A stretch of 64,000 nucleotides of DNA from Pseudomonadota bacterium (GCA_021300175.1 JAJTIC010000052.1:16635-80634), one strand, 5' to 3'; numbered from the stretch's first letter, positions 7,927 through 16,979 are shown. The notes: a model not told the origin generated them from the sequence alone. Program-made: numbers and translations.

Positions 7927-10728
7927 TTATTTTGTTTTCATCACATACACTCCGTCCCAGTCAGTTGGTGGAGGGTTCTTGAGATAATCTTCACATCTTT
8001 CTATATAGATCTCAGAAGGCAGATCCTTTGGTTTTAAATCTAAAGCAGAGCGGAAAAACTGCAAAGCAGTCAAGAAATCTTTTTGTCGGTAAGATTGATA
8101 GCCCTGATTGAAAAGCTGTAAGAAAGATGACCGCGCCGAAAATTCATTTTTTTCACCGAGGAGTTCATAAATTTTGACCGGTTGAAGTTTCCCTTTCACG
8201 CGAACCCAATCAAGTTCCCTGCAGATAAAGTCGTTTTTGATTTGCTCATAAGTGAATTCAGAGATAACAACTTTGACACCATACTCTTTGGTGATACCTT
8301 CAAGTCTGGAGGCGAGATTCACTCCGTCACCCATCACAGTGTAACTGCGAACGATATCAGAGCCCATATTTCCAACACTCACGTCAGCCGTGTTAATTCC
8401 AATCCCGATTTCAATAGGAATATTTCTCCCGGGATATTTGGTTTCGATTTGTTTTCGAATAGTTTCAAGTCTGTTCAGGCTTGCGAGGGCACATTTGCAA
8501 GCATATATTGCATGATCTGGATACTCAATGGGAGCTCCGAAGAATGCCATGACTGCATCTCCGATATACTTGTCCAGAGTTCCTTTATTGGCAAAAACAA
8601 TTTGTGTCATCGGCGTGAGATAAAGATTGAGAACATCCGAGAGCTCTGTTGGTTGAAGCTTCTCTGAAATAGTTGTGAAATTTCGTAGATCCGAGAAGAA
8701 AACAGTCATGTATTGCTTCTTGCCACCGAGTTCGATGTTTTCTGGATCTTTCAAGATCTCATCGACGATTGCAGGTGAGACGTATTTTGCGAAAGTGGAT
8801 TTCAGTTCCCTCTTTTTACGCTCTTCAGTCAGATATTTGTAAAAGAATAGAAACAGGAACAAGCCAAAGATCAGTAGACCAGGTAGGACAGTCGTTGCAA
8901 CGAGGCCTTTTTGGAACAGAAGTTGATCCAAAAAGAAAAGGCAGGCTAATGAAGAAATCGTCAGCAAAAACCCAGGGATTGCTGTCGTCAAGCTCACGCC
9001 AGCGGACAGTGTAACTCCGACGCCAAAGATAATCCAGGGCATCCACTTTTCTTCAGAAGGATGCTTAGAAATAAAATTTTTTTCAAAAAGATTAGCGAGA
9101 GCATTTAAGTGAGTTTCCGGGCCTGGATAGTTGGGATCAAAGGGGGTGACTCGGAGGTCATACACTCCCACAGCGGTAGCGCCGAATATGAACGAACGAC
9201 CGCCAATAAATTCTGCCTTATTGACCTCATAGGTTTGGTAACCCCAGGATCTCGCCTTTTCATTAAAAACATACTTTGTGATTTCTGCAGTCTCTTTGCC
9301 ATTGAAGAGCTCTTTGGCTGATAAGTACGGATACATATTGCGAGGTCCCGCATAGTTAATTTTCATCATGCCTGCCTCATCGACAGGAATTTGTGTGATG
9401 ATTTCTTCGGGATCTTTAGAGGGATCCACGACTTCAAATTTCTTTATAATTTTTTGATTGGGATATTTAGGGTCAACGTTGATTTCGATATTGGCACGAT
9501 AACCAGTGGCAGTGAGATAGGTTTGTAGTGCCAGCGAAGGGATGTAGCTCGTCCCAAATCGGTTCCCAGTTCGATAGAAGAGTGAAGTTCTCCGAATGGT
9601 TCCATCACTATCCTGAGTGGCATTGAAAACAGAGGTGTAGTCGGCTCCGGATTGCAGTTGATCGGTATTGATTGTCCATCGTGGTTTTTGTTGAATGGGT
9701 AAAGGGAGGACAAGAGATTTGAAACGAGCAATGGCTTCATCGATGGGAAGTCCAATGAGATCTTTAGATTTAGCGAAAACACCAGGGAGAGTTTGTTTAA
9801 AAAAATCGAGGTTAGGATCTTTCTCTGTCAGCCACAAATCGCAGTAATGCATATTAGCTTCTTGCAAGAGAAAATTGAGCTTTCTCTGCTCGAATTCATT
9901 CAGATCATTGATGTTCTTCATAAAATCACGCTGCAGATAATTTGCTTTGTTCGCCTCTTCGAGTCCTAAGAAAAACTCCTCAAAAGGCTTACTAAACTCG
10001 AGCTCGACAAAGGGGTCTGCTTCATCGTTAACAATGAATGAAAGATTTGTGGGTTTTACAAATTTGTCTGCGTTATCTCTGCGGAAAGCTTCATTTCTGC
10101 AATAGTCCTGGTAGGGTTGAGTGTTGGGAGTCTCTTCTTCGTTAAAAGCCCCAAGGATGACAATATCTTTGTGTTCTGTAATCGCACGAGCAAGAGCAGC
10201 GTCAGGATGTCCTTGTTTCAAAATGTCGCTCAGCTGTTGTTTCAAGGCTGTCGGGGCTTGTGGATACTGGTGCAAAAGTTGAGAAGCCATTGAGACCGTC
10301 TGGTCGTTTTGGGGTTCTGAAAAAATAATATCGAAGCCAATACCTTTAGCGCCATAGCGTGCCATCTCATGGATCACATAAGCCATTTTTTCACGAGACC
10401 ATGGCCATCTTTCGATCTGTTCGAGAGCGCGATCATCGATTGTGAGGAGCGCCACTTCGTCAGAGATGGGCTGAAAGCCTCTCACTTTGAATCTCAAGTC
10501 AGAGACTTTGTAATCCAAAAATTGAAGAGTGTTAAAAACAAACTGCTTTAGAGGATGACGCTTCAGTCGATCTTCCTCTATTTGACCTGCAAGATCATAA
10601 AAGATGGAGGTAGACCATAAAAAAAGTAGAGTCACCATCACGCCAGTGGTGACTGGATGCCGAACCCATTCGACAAGTGCTGACAGCCGGCGACGGCGTT
10701 TTTTCTGTGTTGAATTGGAGCCACTCAT
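7927..10728 (-). CDS. Membrane class III adenylate/guanylate cyclase with CHASE2 sensor
   Basis: The 933-residue protein starts with a basic cytoplasmic tail and one membrane segment (about 26-45). A large periplasmic CHASE2 sensor follows (EVALLTIDDRALEQIERWPWSREKMA, GAKGIGFDIIFSEP). Further hydrophobic segments lie at about 565-650, then a class III cyclase domain. Metal-binding Asp residues are in VFFSDLRNFTTISE and YIGDAVMAFFGAP. LDKYIGD provides the purine-contacting Lys, and YTVMGDGVNLASRLE the later Asp and the Asn/Arg region, so the domain should be active. A short TPR-like tail follows (QGYQSYRQKDFLTALQFFRSAL). The nucleotide product is not certain but cAMP is likeliest. It is upstream of and one base from lptD. 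Confidence 0.9.
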   Translation of the reverse strand: MSGSNSTQKKRRRRLSALVEWVRHPVTTGVMVTLLFLWSTSIFYDLAGQIEEDRLKRHPLKQFVFNTLQFLDYKVSDLRFKVRGFQPISDEVALLTIDDRALEQIERWPWSREKMAYVIHEMARYGAKGIGFDIIFSEPQNDQTVSMASQLLHQYPQAPTALKQQLSDILKQGHPDAALARAITEHKDIVILGAFNEEETPNTQPYQDYCRNEAFRRDNADKFVKPTNLSFIVNDEADPFVELEFSKPFEEFFLGLEEANKANYLQRDFMKNINDLNEFEQRKLNFLLQEANMHYCDLWLTEKDPNLDFFKQTLPGVFAKSKDLIGLPIDEAIARFKSLVLPLPIQQKPRWTINTDQLQSGADYTSVFNATQDSDGTIRRTSLFYRTGNRFGTSYIPSLALQTYLTATGYRANIEINVDPKYPNQKIIKKFEVVDPSKDPEEIITQIPVDEAGMMKINYAGPRNMYPYLSAKELFNGKETAEITKYVFNEKARSWGYQTYEVNKAEFIGGRSFIFGATAVGVYDLRVTPFDPNYPGPETHLNALANLFEKNFISKHPSEEKWMPWIIFGVGVTLSAGVSLTTAIPGFLLTISSLACLFFLDQLLFQKGLVATTVLPGLLIFGLFLFLFFYKYLTEERKKRELKSTFAKYVSPAIVDEILKDPENIELGGKKQYMTVFFSDLRNFTTISEKLQPTELSDVLNLYLTPMTQIVFANKGTLDKYIGDAVMAFFGAPIEYPDHAIYACKCALASLNRLETIRKQIETKYPGRNIPIEIGIGINTADVSVGNMGSDIVRSYTVMGDGVNLASRLEGITKEYGVKVVISEFTYEQIKNDFICRELDWVRVKGKLQPVKIYELLGEKNEFSARSSFLQLFNQGYQSYRQKDFLTALQFFRSALDLKPKDLPSEIYIERCEDYLKNPPPTDWDGVYVMKTK

Positions 10729-10839
10729 GATCGGTCTTATTAGATCACGACTCAGGTCGCAGATAAACTAAAAATCTGGCCATTTGGTACTCTCATCAGA
10801 TTTCTATTTTAACCGATCAGCTTCAGTCGGGAGGAATGG

Positions 10840-11160
10840 ATGCTGTCAAAGATTCAAAACCGAGGCGAAGTCACAGTTATTCACTTTAAGGGAGCTCTCA
10901 ATCTCGAGTCTGCTCAAAAATTCAAACAAGTTTGTGAGCAGTACTTGATTGGTAAAAAGATCATTTTCAACATGAGTGATGCGAACTTCGTCGGATCCAC
11001 TGGAATTCAGTCGTTCCTCGAAGCAGTGACCTACCTATCATCAGGAACAGGGCTGAAAATCGCTGGTCCGAAGTCAGAATTCCGAAGAATCTTGGCTCAT
11101 CTGGAATCTCCTCAACTGCAAATTTTTGAGACTGAAGAGAGTGCTCTGGCGTCCTTTTAG
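10840..11160 (+). CDS. STAS-domain protein (anti-sigma factor antagonist-like)
   Basis: The 106 residues form a single STAS domain: EVTVIHFKGALNLESAQKFK, KKIIFNMSDANFVGSTGIQSF, GLKIAGPKSEFRRILAHL. The GSTGI segment holds the Ser/Thr that is phosphorylated in SpoIIAA-type antagonists. No kinase or sigma factor lies next to it, so the partner is unknown. The ATG at 10840 has a strong GGGAGGA upstream. It is transcribed divergently from the cyclase across a 111-base gap that carries the inverted pair TGATCGGT (10728-10735) and ACCGATCA (10812-10819). Confidence 0.85.
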   Translation: MLSKIQNRGEVTVIHFKGALNLESAQKFKQVCEQYLIGKKIIFNMSDANFVGSTGIQSFLEAVTYLSSGTGLKIAGPKSEFRRILAHLESPQLQIFETEESALASF

Positions 11161-11192
11161 CAAGCTCAAGCTTCTTTCAGAGTGCCCAACTT

Positions 11193-12245
11193 TTAGAGTT
11201 GAGCAGCGATCTTTCTTGATTCGCCCAGTTGCTTACTGAGCTCAAAGTTTAGTTTTTCTAACGTTTGCAGTTGTAAGGTGAGTTTTTCATTCTCTTCGTT
11301 TTTCTGAAGCCAAAGATGTCTTAAGCTATGGAGCTGATCTTCGGCTTGAGTTAACTGCTGATATCTGCTCTCAAGTAGCTCCTGTTTTTCTTGAGCCTGA
11401 CTTTCTAAATCTTTGATTCTCATGCTATTTTCAAAATTCTGTTTTTGCTGTAAGGAGGCTTCGTTCCGAGTTTGGGCAAGTTCGTTTCGCAGTTCTTGTT
11501 CAAAAATTTCTTTGTTTCTCTGATAGGCAATAACCATGTTTTCCAGCTCGTCTTGTCGGAGCAGGGCGCGGTCCAAGCGGTCTGCTTTTTCCTCGGCGCG
11601 CACGAGGCTCTCTTGGAGTGAGATGACTTCAGACTTGAGAAAGTGACGCTCTTCTTCGAATTCAGAAATTAGTTTCACTTGGGACTGATTTAATTTTTCA
11701 GTTTCGAGAAAAGCGAGATCACGTTCCTTTTGAAGTTGGTCATTCAACTGAGATATGGTTTGATCGCGCTGATCAAGATCCCTCTGCATGAGAGCTATTT
11801 GGTCCACAAGACTCTGAGCATAGGTCTTGAGTTCCTGAATGTAAGGTTTGATTTGTGTTTTTACTTTTTCTTGATAGCGTTCAAGGCGTTTGAGTTTTTC
11901 TCTCTGAGAATCAAGATCAGGAAATCTTTGATGAATCTTTTCAATTTCAGCTTGGAGAGATTCATTTTTTTGTTTCCAAAGGAATTCTTTTTCTCTCCAG
12001 ACAAGCATTTGGTCCTGCAAAGCTGAGTGTTCACTTCTCAATTGAGAAGTGTTTTCCACGAGCTCATAATTTGCCTGCTCGATTTGGTGCATTCGTTGAA
12101 TGAGCACCTTCAGCCTTGCTGAGAGGTCCTCATTCTGTGCAGCAATTGCTTCGTAGCTGAGGCTTCGCCCGAAGCGAGCTTCCTTTAGGTCCGAATTTGC
12201 GAGTTTCATTTCTTTTATCAGATCAGGGAAGAGATCTATATCCAT
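11193..12245 (-). CDS. Long coiled-coil protein, function unknown
   Basis: The 350-residue product has no signal peptide or membrane segment. From about residue 25 to the end it is almost continuous coiled coil, rich in Glu, Gln, Lys, Arg and Leu with heptad-like spacing. The ATG at 12245 is chosen because AAGGA lies seven bases upstream; a TTG at 12305 would add 20 residues without support. It is divergent from the 12400 gene, with a 15-bp inverted repeat between them. It could be a scaffold or filament-like protein, but homology to known cytoskeletal coiled coils cannot be judged by eye. Confidence 0.75.
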   Translation of the reverse strand: MDIDLFPDLIKEMKLANSDLKEARFGRSLSYEAIAAQNEDLSARLKVLIQRMHQIEQANYELVENTSQLRSEHSALQDQMLVWREKEFLWKQKNESLQAEIEKIHQRFPDLDSQREKLKRLERYQEKVKTQIKPYIQELKTYAQSLVDQIALMQRDLDQRDQTISQLNDQLQKERDLAFLETEKLNQSQVKLISEFEEERHFLKSEVISLQESLVRAEEKADRLDRALLRQDELENMVIAYQRNKEIFEQELRNELAQTRNEASLQQKQNFENSMRIKDLESQAQEKQELLESRYQQLTQAEDQLHSLRHLWLQKNEENEKLTLQLQTLEKLNFELSKQLGESRKIAAQL

Positions 12246-12324
12246 TGTACCATCCTTGGTATTAGGCCTTAGGTCTATTGTTGCAAACTGAGACAAAGGG
12301 ATCAACAGGCGCTCACAAAAGCTA

Positions 12325-12386
12325 GGCGAAAGTCGAGTTCCTTGCGGGGCCGGGAGAGATGCCTTTAACCAAACTCGACTTTTGCC
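12325..12386. repeat. 15-bp inverted repeat between two divergent genes
   Basis: GGCGAAAGTCGAGTT (12325-12339) is the reverse complement of AACTCGACTTTTGCC (12372-12386) except for one position that still allows G-U pairing. The 32-base spacer is GC-rich in its centre. It could be an operator pair, or a structured leader for the + gene starting at 12400 or for a transcript on the other strand. No T-run follows on either side. Confidence 0.6.
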
Positions 12387-12399
12387 GATAGGCTCTGCG

Positions 12400-12945
12400 A
12401 TGGGTGTTCCAGCATTAAAAAAATCTCAGTCTCAAGGTCTTCAGGTCGACCGTAAAGATATGGGTCGAGCGGATACTTTGCGATTCAACGTGATTAGTTT
12501 TGTCGTTGAGGAAAACTATGATCGCGCTGTCAAAGAGCTTGAAGATTATATCAATCGTGATTCCCAGTATCCTAGATTCAAAGAACGAGTTGAACGCTAC
12601 GTGGGGCACTGTATAGATCTGGTGAATGCGATTCGAGCAAAGAGAAAGTTCCCAGGGATGAACCACCTCACTATGGCAAAGCAGCAAGAGATCAACGAAA
12701 AATACCGTGCTCACTTCAACGAGCTTCAGTTCGTTTTACGAAAAATTGAGCAAGTGCAAGTGACAGTGAAGCTCGACGATGTGAGATCCACTGTCTGGGT
12801 GGTTCGTGCTCTGGCTCAATCTGTCGGAGTGATTTTTCTGGTGAGTCTCATGATTGAAATGGGCGAAGGGCTTTTCATTACAAGCATTATCGTAATTGAT
12901 AATTTTTTCATTGAGCTCACGCAGTGGATCTTTCAAAAATTTTAA
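12400..12945 (+). CDS. Conserved-looking protein with C-terminal membrane segment, unknown
   Basis: I do not recognise this 181-residue protein. The N-terminal two thirds is charged and helical (VVEENYDRAVKELEDYINRD; KYRAHFNELQFVLRKIEQV). The last ~45 residues contain a hydrophobic stretch (VVRALAQSVGVIFLVSLMIEM, then LFITSIIVIDNFFI), suggesting one or two membrane helices or tail anchoring. ATG 12400 is preferred over TTG 12382, which lies inside the inverted repeat; neither has a clear Shine-Dalgarno. The stop adjoins the convergent VKOR-DsbA stop with no gap. Confidence 0.65.
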   Translation: MGVPALKKSQSQGLQVDRKDMGRADTLRFNVISFVVEENYDRAVKELEDYINRDSQYPRFKERVERYVGHCIDLVNAIRAKRKFPGMNHLTMAKQQEINEKYRAHFNELQFVLRKIEQVQVTVKLDDVRSTVWVVRALAQSVGVIFLVSLMIEMGEGLFITSIIVIDNFFIELTQWIFQKF

Positions 12946-14139
12946 TTACTGAGTGAGCTCCGCATGGACAGCGCTCAAGACTGGGAGGATTTGCCCCCTT
13001 TCCAGAAGGCGACTATTCACAAAAATTGTCGGTGTTCCTTGAATCTGAGCCTCGCCACCTTCTTTGGCCATTCGGACTATTTTTTCAGTTGTTTTGTCAG
13101 CTTCACTGCAGGCTTTGAGTTCTTGAGTTTGGAGACCGATTAACTTCGCTACTTGCTCGGTGACTTGATGTCGGTCAAAAGGAGTGAACCAGCGCTCTTG
13201 ATTTTCAAAAAGCCATTTCGCCACTTCGATCCCTTTTTTCTGCGAGTCTTCTGCGCAGATCGCAAGACTTGCCAGGAAGCAGGAGCTTCCGTCGCCCTTT
13301 CTTTCGATCACAGGGTTGCAGGTACCATCTAAAGGGAAAGGCTTTAAGATCAAGCGAGCTTGAGGGTGAGCAGAAACAAACGAATGAAGAGTGGGTGCCG
13401 CTGTTCGGCAGTGGGTGCAGCGGAAATCGGCAAATTCCACGATGGTCATTTTGTGGCCGCTCACTTGAGTTTGATGGAGAATGCCTTCGCTTTCATTGAA
13501 GCTTCTGGGTGTTGCTGTGGACCAGTAAGCCATGGATTCACTAATGATTCGCTGAAACTCCTCGTAACCGTAGGAATCTAAATACATTTTATTGCCAAGC
13601 CACGCGCCACCGGGAACAAGTAAAGCCATGATAAGAACCCATCTCTGAGTTGTCGCCAGGAGGGGGAGGTCACCCTTAATTTCAAAAAGAGTGGGTCTTG
13701 CTATTTTGTAAAGGAAAAATAAATTAGCGAAAGACAGCAGATAAGCTCCCATGCAGTACAAGCAGTAAGTTCCAATAAGAAAGCTAGAGATAGTTCCCAT
13801 CACCACGGAAACGCCAGCGCTGAAAATAGAAAAAAGGAAACTGTAACGCCAGACTCTCTCTTTATTCTCTGTCAATCCTAAAGAGGGGAGAAATATCAAC
13901 AACAGTAAAACAGCGTGGAAGGCAACCGCAAGAGTGGCAAGCGGGATCCCAAAAATGGAAGAGTACTTCGAAGTCGCTACAGTGTCACAGTTAAAAGTGG
14001 CAGAGATGTTACAGCTGCTGGGTCCTTGGGCAATTCCCAGTTTTAACTGATAATGTTGGAAGGCCAAGTAACTCTGAAGGCACAGAGTGAGAAAAGTAGT
14101 GAGCAGGGCCGCATAGTAAAATTTTTTTGTATTTGTCAT
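12946..14139 (-). CDS. VKOR-DsbA fusion: membrane disulfide-forming oxidoreductase
   Basis: This protein joins a vitamin-K-epoxide-reductase domain to a periplasmic thioredoxin-fold domain, a one-protein system for making disulfides in exported proteins. In the 397 residues from ATG 14139, the loop cysteines are C43 and C51 (SSCNISATFNCDTV). The quinone-side pair is C126/C129 (GTYCLYCMGA), in four to five membrane helices (about 6-175). The DsbA part has C241-T-H-C244 (DFRCTHCRTAAP) and the cis-Pro loop IQGTPTIFVN. The upstream frame contains earlier ATGs (to 14241), but these overlap the divergent gene and precede no better signal. It is the natural partner for the many Cys-rich exported proteins encoded in this window. 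Confidence 0.9.
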   Translation of the reverse strand: MTNTKKFYYAALLTTFLTLCLQSYLAFQHYQLKLGIAQGPSSCNISATFNCDTVATSKYSSIFGIPLATLAVAFHAVLLLLIFLPSLGLTENKERVWRYSFLFSIFSAGVSVVMGTISSFLIGTYCLYCMGAYLLSFANLFFLYKIARPTLFEIKGDLPLLATTQRWVLIMALLVPGGAWLGNKMYLDSYGYEEFQRIISESMAYWSTATPRSFNESEGILHQTQVSGHKMTIVEFADFRCTHCRTAAPTLHSFVSAHPQARLILKPFPLDGTCNPVIERKGDGSSCFLASLAICAEDSQKKGIEVAKWLFENQERWFTPFDRHQVTEQVAKLIGLQTQELKACSEADKTTEKIVRMAKEGGEAQIQGTPTIFVNSRLLERGQILPVLSAVHAELTQ

Positions 14140-14203
14140 GCCTTCATTAGAACCCAAAAAGAGATTTGAAATCAACCATTTGTCATGCCAAGATTTTAAA
14201 TTC

Positions 14204-15814
14204 ATGGCGTTATCCCCTGTTGAGCGACAATCTATTCGCATCCGTAAATCTCTTTATCAGCAGGTGATGAATCATGTGACTCAACTTCTTGGCGGAGAGT
14301 CCAAGGGCGTTTCCAAGTATCGTCGGCAGTTTGAAAATGAGTTCCGCAAAAGATGGAAAGTGGCTGAGCTCAAAGAGATCATGGCCGAGATTGAGGAAGC
14401 GCAAGTGGTTTATCTTGCAGATTTTCATGCTCTCCAGCAGTCACAAAAAGCTCACATGAGGATTTTAAGGCTCTTGCGGCCCCATCGTCAGAGATATTTG
14501 CTTCTTGAGTGCTTTGAGGCAAGGCATCAAAAGTCTTTGGATCTTTATATGGCAGGAAAAATTTCTGAGCGAGATTTGCTCAAAGCTGTGGAGTGGAAGA
14601 AGAATTGGGGATTTCCTTGGGAGCATTACCGGCCTTTATTGCGGTGGGCTTATAAAAGTAAAGTCCGTGTTTTTGGAATCAATCTAGCTTCGGGAGAGCG
14701 AACAGCCAAGTCTCTCCATAGAAGAGATCAATTTGCTGCGACCAAAGTGTCTGAAATTTTAAGTCGTTTTCCTGAAGCTCAGGCAGTCGTCATTTTTGGA
14801 GACTGGCACTTAGCTCCAGCGCATTTGCCACGAGAAGTACGAAAGAGGTTCCCCACTGGTAAAGACGTCATTGTGTATCAGAATTCTGAGAGGCTTTATT
14901 TCAGCTTGCTAGAAAAAAATTTGGATCATTCAGTCGATATCGTAAAACTGCAAAAGGGGGTGTACTGCTTGCAAAATGTACCGCCCTGGGTGAAGTGGCA
15001 AAATTTCCTTATTTATTTGGAAAGCAATTCTGATCTTCTGCTCGATGAAGAGGACTTGGATTGGACTGACGATGTGGCCAAATACGTCTCTTTGCTAGCT
15101 TCTGATCTGGGGCTAAGGGTGCCTGTAGACTCATTCTCGGTCTACTCCAGCGGTGATGATCGTTTGTTTGAAATTCTGGGTGAGCTGCCGGAAGCTCAAG
15201 AGCAGAAGTGGTTCCGAGGACTTGTGGAAGAGGAAGTGAGCTTCTATTTGCCGGAACTCAAAGTAGCCTATTTAGGGCGTCCAACGGTGAATCAAGCGGC
15301 AGCTCTTGCGATGTCCATTTGCTTCTGTGAATTGAGCAGAATAAAAAGTTATCCCTGGAGAATGCCCTCGGATTTTCATAAGCTCATTTGGTGGGAAGCT
15401 ATTCAGTATTTTGGTTCCAAACTTTTAAATCCCAAAAGAAAAACCGATTCCCTCAGTGATTTGAGGGCTGGATTACAAGCAAAAAGTCCTGCAGATAGAG
15501 GGAGGGAAGCCCTCCAGTTGGCTCTGGCGCAAAAAATGAAGGACCTTTTGTACTTGAGCGGAATGGGTGAGCCTCGCTCTCTACCGCGACCGAGGAAAGC
15601 TTTCTCATACCGGGAAGCTGCACGATTATTGGGTGGGTTAATGGGGGAGAAAATGTACTTTGCTTATCGGAAGCGGTGGTTGACGCTGAAGACTTTGACT
15701 TCATTGTTGAGAAAGACCACGGATTCGGAGAACTTCGAGCCGACTTACCTTGAAATTCTCGAGATTCTTGAAAACTGGCCAGAGCCGTTCAAGTCAAAAA
15801 GAGACAAGCTTTGA
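14204..15814 (+). CDS. ChaN-like (Tiki/EreA superfamily) protein, cytoplasmic form
   Basis: The N-terminal ~270 residues match the ChaN/haem-binding family: VVYLADFHALQQSQKAHMRIL, RYLLLECFEARHQKSLDLYM, NWGFPWEHYRPLLRWA, VFGINLASG, and VVIFGDWHLAPAHL with conserved His/Asp. ChaN proteins are usually exported lipoproteins of ~280 residues. This one has no signal peptide or lipobox and an extra ~250-residue C-terminal region of no recognised fold, so its role may differ. ATG 14204 gives 536 residues; ATG 14138 is possible but overlaps the divergent gene start. Confidence 0.75.
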   Translation: MALSPVERQSIRIRKSLYQQVMNHVTQLLGGESKGVSKYRRQFENEFRKRWKVAELKEIMAEIEEAQVVYLADFHALQQSQKAHMRILRLLRPHRQRYLLLECFEARHQKSLDLYMAGKISERDLLKAVEWKKNWGFPWEHYRPLLRWAYKSKVRVFGINLASGERTAKSLHRRDQFAATKVSEILSRFPEAQAVVIFGDWHLAPAHLPREVRKRFPTGKDVIVYQNSERLYFSLLEKNLDHSVDIVKLQKGVYCLQNVPPWVKWQNFLIYLESNSDLLLDEEDLDWTDDVAKYVSLLASDLGLRVPVDSFSVYSSGDDRLFEILGELPEAQEQKWFRGLVEEEVSFYLPELKVAYLGRPTVNQAAALAMSICFCELSRIKSYPWRMPSDFHKLIWWEAIQYFGSKLLNPKRKTDSLSDLRAGLQAKSPADRGREALQLALAQKMKDLLYLSGMGEPRSLPRPRKAFSYREAARLLGGLMGEKMYFAYRKRWLTLKTLTSLLRKTTDSENFEPTYLEILEILENWPEPFKSKRDKL

Positions 15815-15818
15815 AGTC

Positions 15819-16091
15819 TTAGTTCATCAGTTCTTTAAACTCTTTCCCCGGTTTAAACCGAGGAACTTTGACGCCGGGAATTTCGACAGGAGCTCCCGTT
15901 TTTGGGTTTCGTCCTTTTCTGGATTTGCGGCTGCTCCGAGAAAACGAGCCGAATCCGACAAGTTTAACTTCTTCCCCCTTGGCCACGGCTTTCTGGATCA
16001 CTTCTAAGGTTGCATCTAGAAAGTTTTCTGCTTGGGATTTGGTGATATCTGCACGAAGAGCCAGTTTCTCGATCAGTTGAGCTTTGTTCAT
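15819..16091 (-). CDS. hup: HU-family DNA-binding protein
   Basis: HU is a small dimeric nucleoid protein that bends DNA. The 90 residues match the family: MNKAQLIEKLALRADITKSQAENFLDA helix region (quoted here only to show its span, residues 1-27), VKLVGFGSFS, and the DNA-binding arm GRNPKTGAPVEIP. AGAGGGG lies five bases before the ATG, and a good promoter lies upstream. It converges with the ChaN-like gene with only four bases between the stops. Confidence 0.95.
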   Translation of the reverse strand: MNKAQLIEKLALRADITKSQAENFLDATLEVIQKAVAKGEEVKLVGFGSFSRSSRKSRKGRNPKTGAPVEIPGVKVPRFKPGKEFKELMN

Positions 16092-16118
16092 TAGTCCCCT
16101 CTAAAAGCAAGAGGCGGA

Positions 16119-16147
16119 AACATAAAAAAAGTGCTGGGAGTCGTCAA
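16119..16147 (-). promoter_or_regulatory. Sigma70-type promoter of the HU gene
   Basis: On the minus strand, TTGACG (16147-16142) and TATGTT (16124-16119) are separated by exactly 17 bases. The predicted start is about 20 bases before the HU ATG at 16091. Confidence 0.7.
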
Positions 16148-16252
16148 ACAAAAAGTCATACTTTCCGCAGGAAATGAACAAAAGTTCGACAAAAAAAGAG
16201 AGAGCCAATAAGTCTATGCAAAAAATTAACAATGAAGCGGTGGACTAGACCC

Positions 16253-16281
16253 TTGACAGCTAAACTTGGGGTCAGTCTAGA
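16253..16281 (+). promoter_or_regulatory. Possible promoter of the TPR-protein gene
   Basis: A perfect TTGACA (16253-16258) is followed 17 bases later by TCTAGA (16276-16281), a weak -10. The start codon at 16296 has no Shine-Dalgarno, so the mRNA would be nearly leaderless. The palindrome GTCTAGAC (16275-16282) covers the -10, and a similar CTAGACC lies just before the -35, which may indicate a repressor site. Confidence 0.35.
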
Positions 16282-16295
16282 CCGATAAAAACAGT

Positions 16296-16979
16296 ATGAA
16301 GTCTCGGTGGAATTTTCTCTTTTTAATTTTTTGCTTGGTGCTGTTGACGGGCTTGCTCTTTAGTTACTCAGAAATGAGGGAGTATTTTAGCCCTGTCAGG
16401 GACTACCAGGAAAAGCTCACTCAAGCTAGAGAAGAAATTGAAAGACAGAAGCTCAGGGTTGCCATTCTTCATAATGAGTTTTTCGACTTTCAACAGCAGG
16501 TCGCAAAAGTTCTGCCGGAGAAGGTACCTACAGGAAATGAGCGTAGCTCGTTCCAGTTGAGAAAACTTGCAAGTGTTTCGAAAGCCCATGATGTTGCTCT
16601 AGATTCTTCGGGAGTCTATCTTGAAAGAGCCAAAGCACTTTTTAGAGAGCAAAACTACCGAGCCGCAGTTCAAGAGTTTGAGGCTATGGTGAGGGACTTT
16701 GGAGCATCTCCGTCAGCTGTGGAAGCGCATTTTTTCTTGGCCGAAAGCCTCTTTTTGCTTGGGGAATATCAGACTTGTTTGGATGTCATTGAAAAAATGA
16801 TGTCCCATTATCCAGAGAGTGAGCTCACTGGGTTTATCATGCTCCGGCAAGGTCAAATTCTGGCCAGTCGCAATCGAGTCTCAGAAGCTCGTGAAGTTTT
16901 CTCAATGGTTCGCCGAAGTTTTGCTTCTTATGCAGATCTTTCCCGACAAGCCGAGACTTTATCTCAAGCGGTGAAGTGA
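16296..16979 (+). CDS. Membrane-anchored coiled-coil/TPR protein (CpoB/YbgF-like)
   Basis: The 227 residues begin with one membrane segment (FLFLIFCLVLLTGLLF, about 7-22). A coiled coil follows (about 36-70), then TPR-like repeats (ERAKALFREQNYRAAVQEFEAMVRDF; AHFFLAESLFLLGEYQTCLDVIEKMMSHYP; MLRQGQILASRNRVSEAREVFSMVRRSF). The architecture resembles the periplasmic Tol-associated protein CpoB, but there are no tol-pal genes nearby, so only the architecture is claimed. The stop overlaps the next gene's start in TGATG. Confidence 0.7.
   Translation: MKSRWNFLFLIFCLVLLTGLLFSYSEMREYFSPVRDYQEKLTQAREEIERQKLRVAILHNEFFDFQQQVAKVLPEKVPTGNERSSFQLRKLASVSKAHDVALDSSGVYLERAKALFREQNYRAAVQEFEAMVRDFGASPSAVEAHFFLAESLFLLGEYQTCLDVIEKMMSHYPESELTGFIMLRQGQILASRNRVSEAREVFSMVRRSFASYADLSRQAETLSQAVK

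Noticed and set aside
10728..10819. Inverted pair TGATCGGT / ACCGATCA flanking the cyclase-STAS gap
   Set aside because: Only 8 bp over 77 bases and one arm overlaps a start codon; too weak to list as an operator, though noted in the STAS entry.
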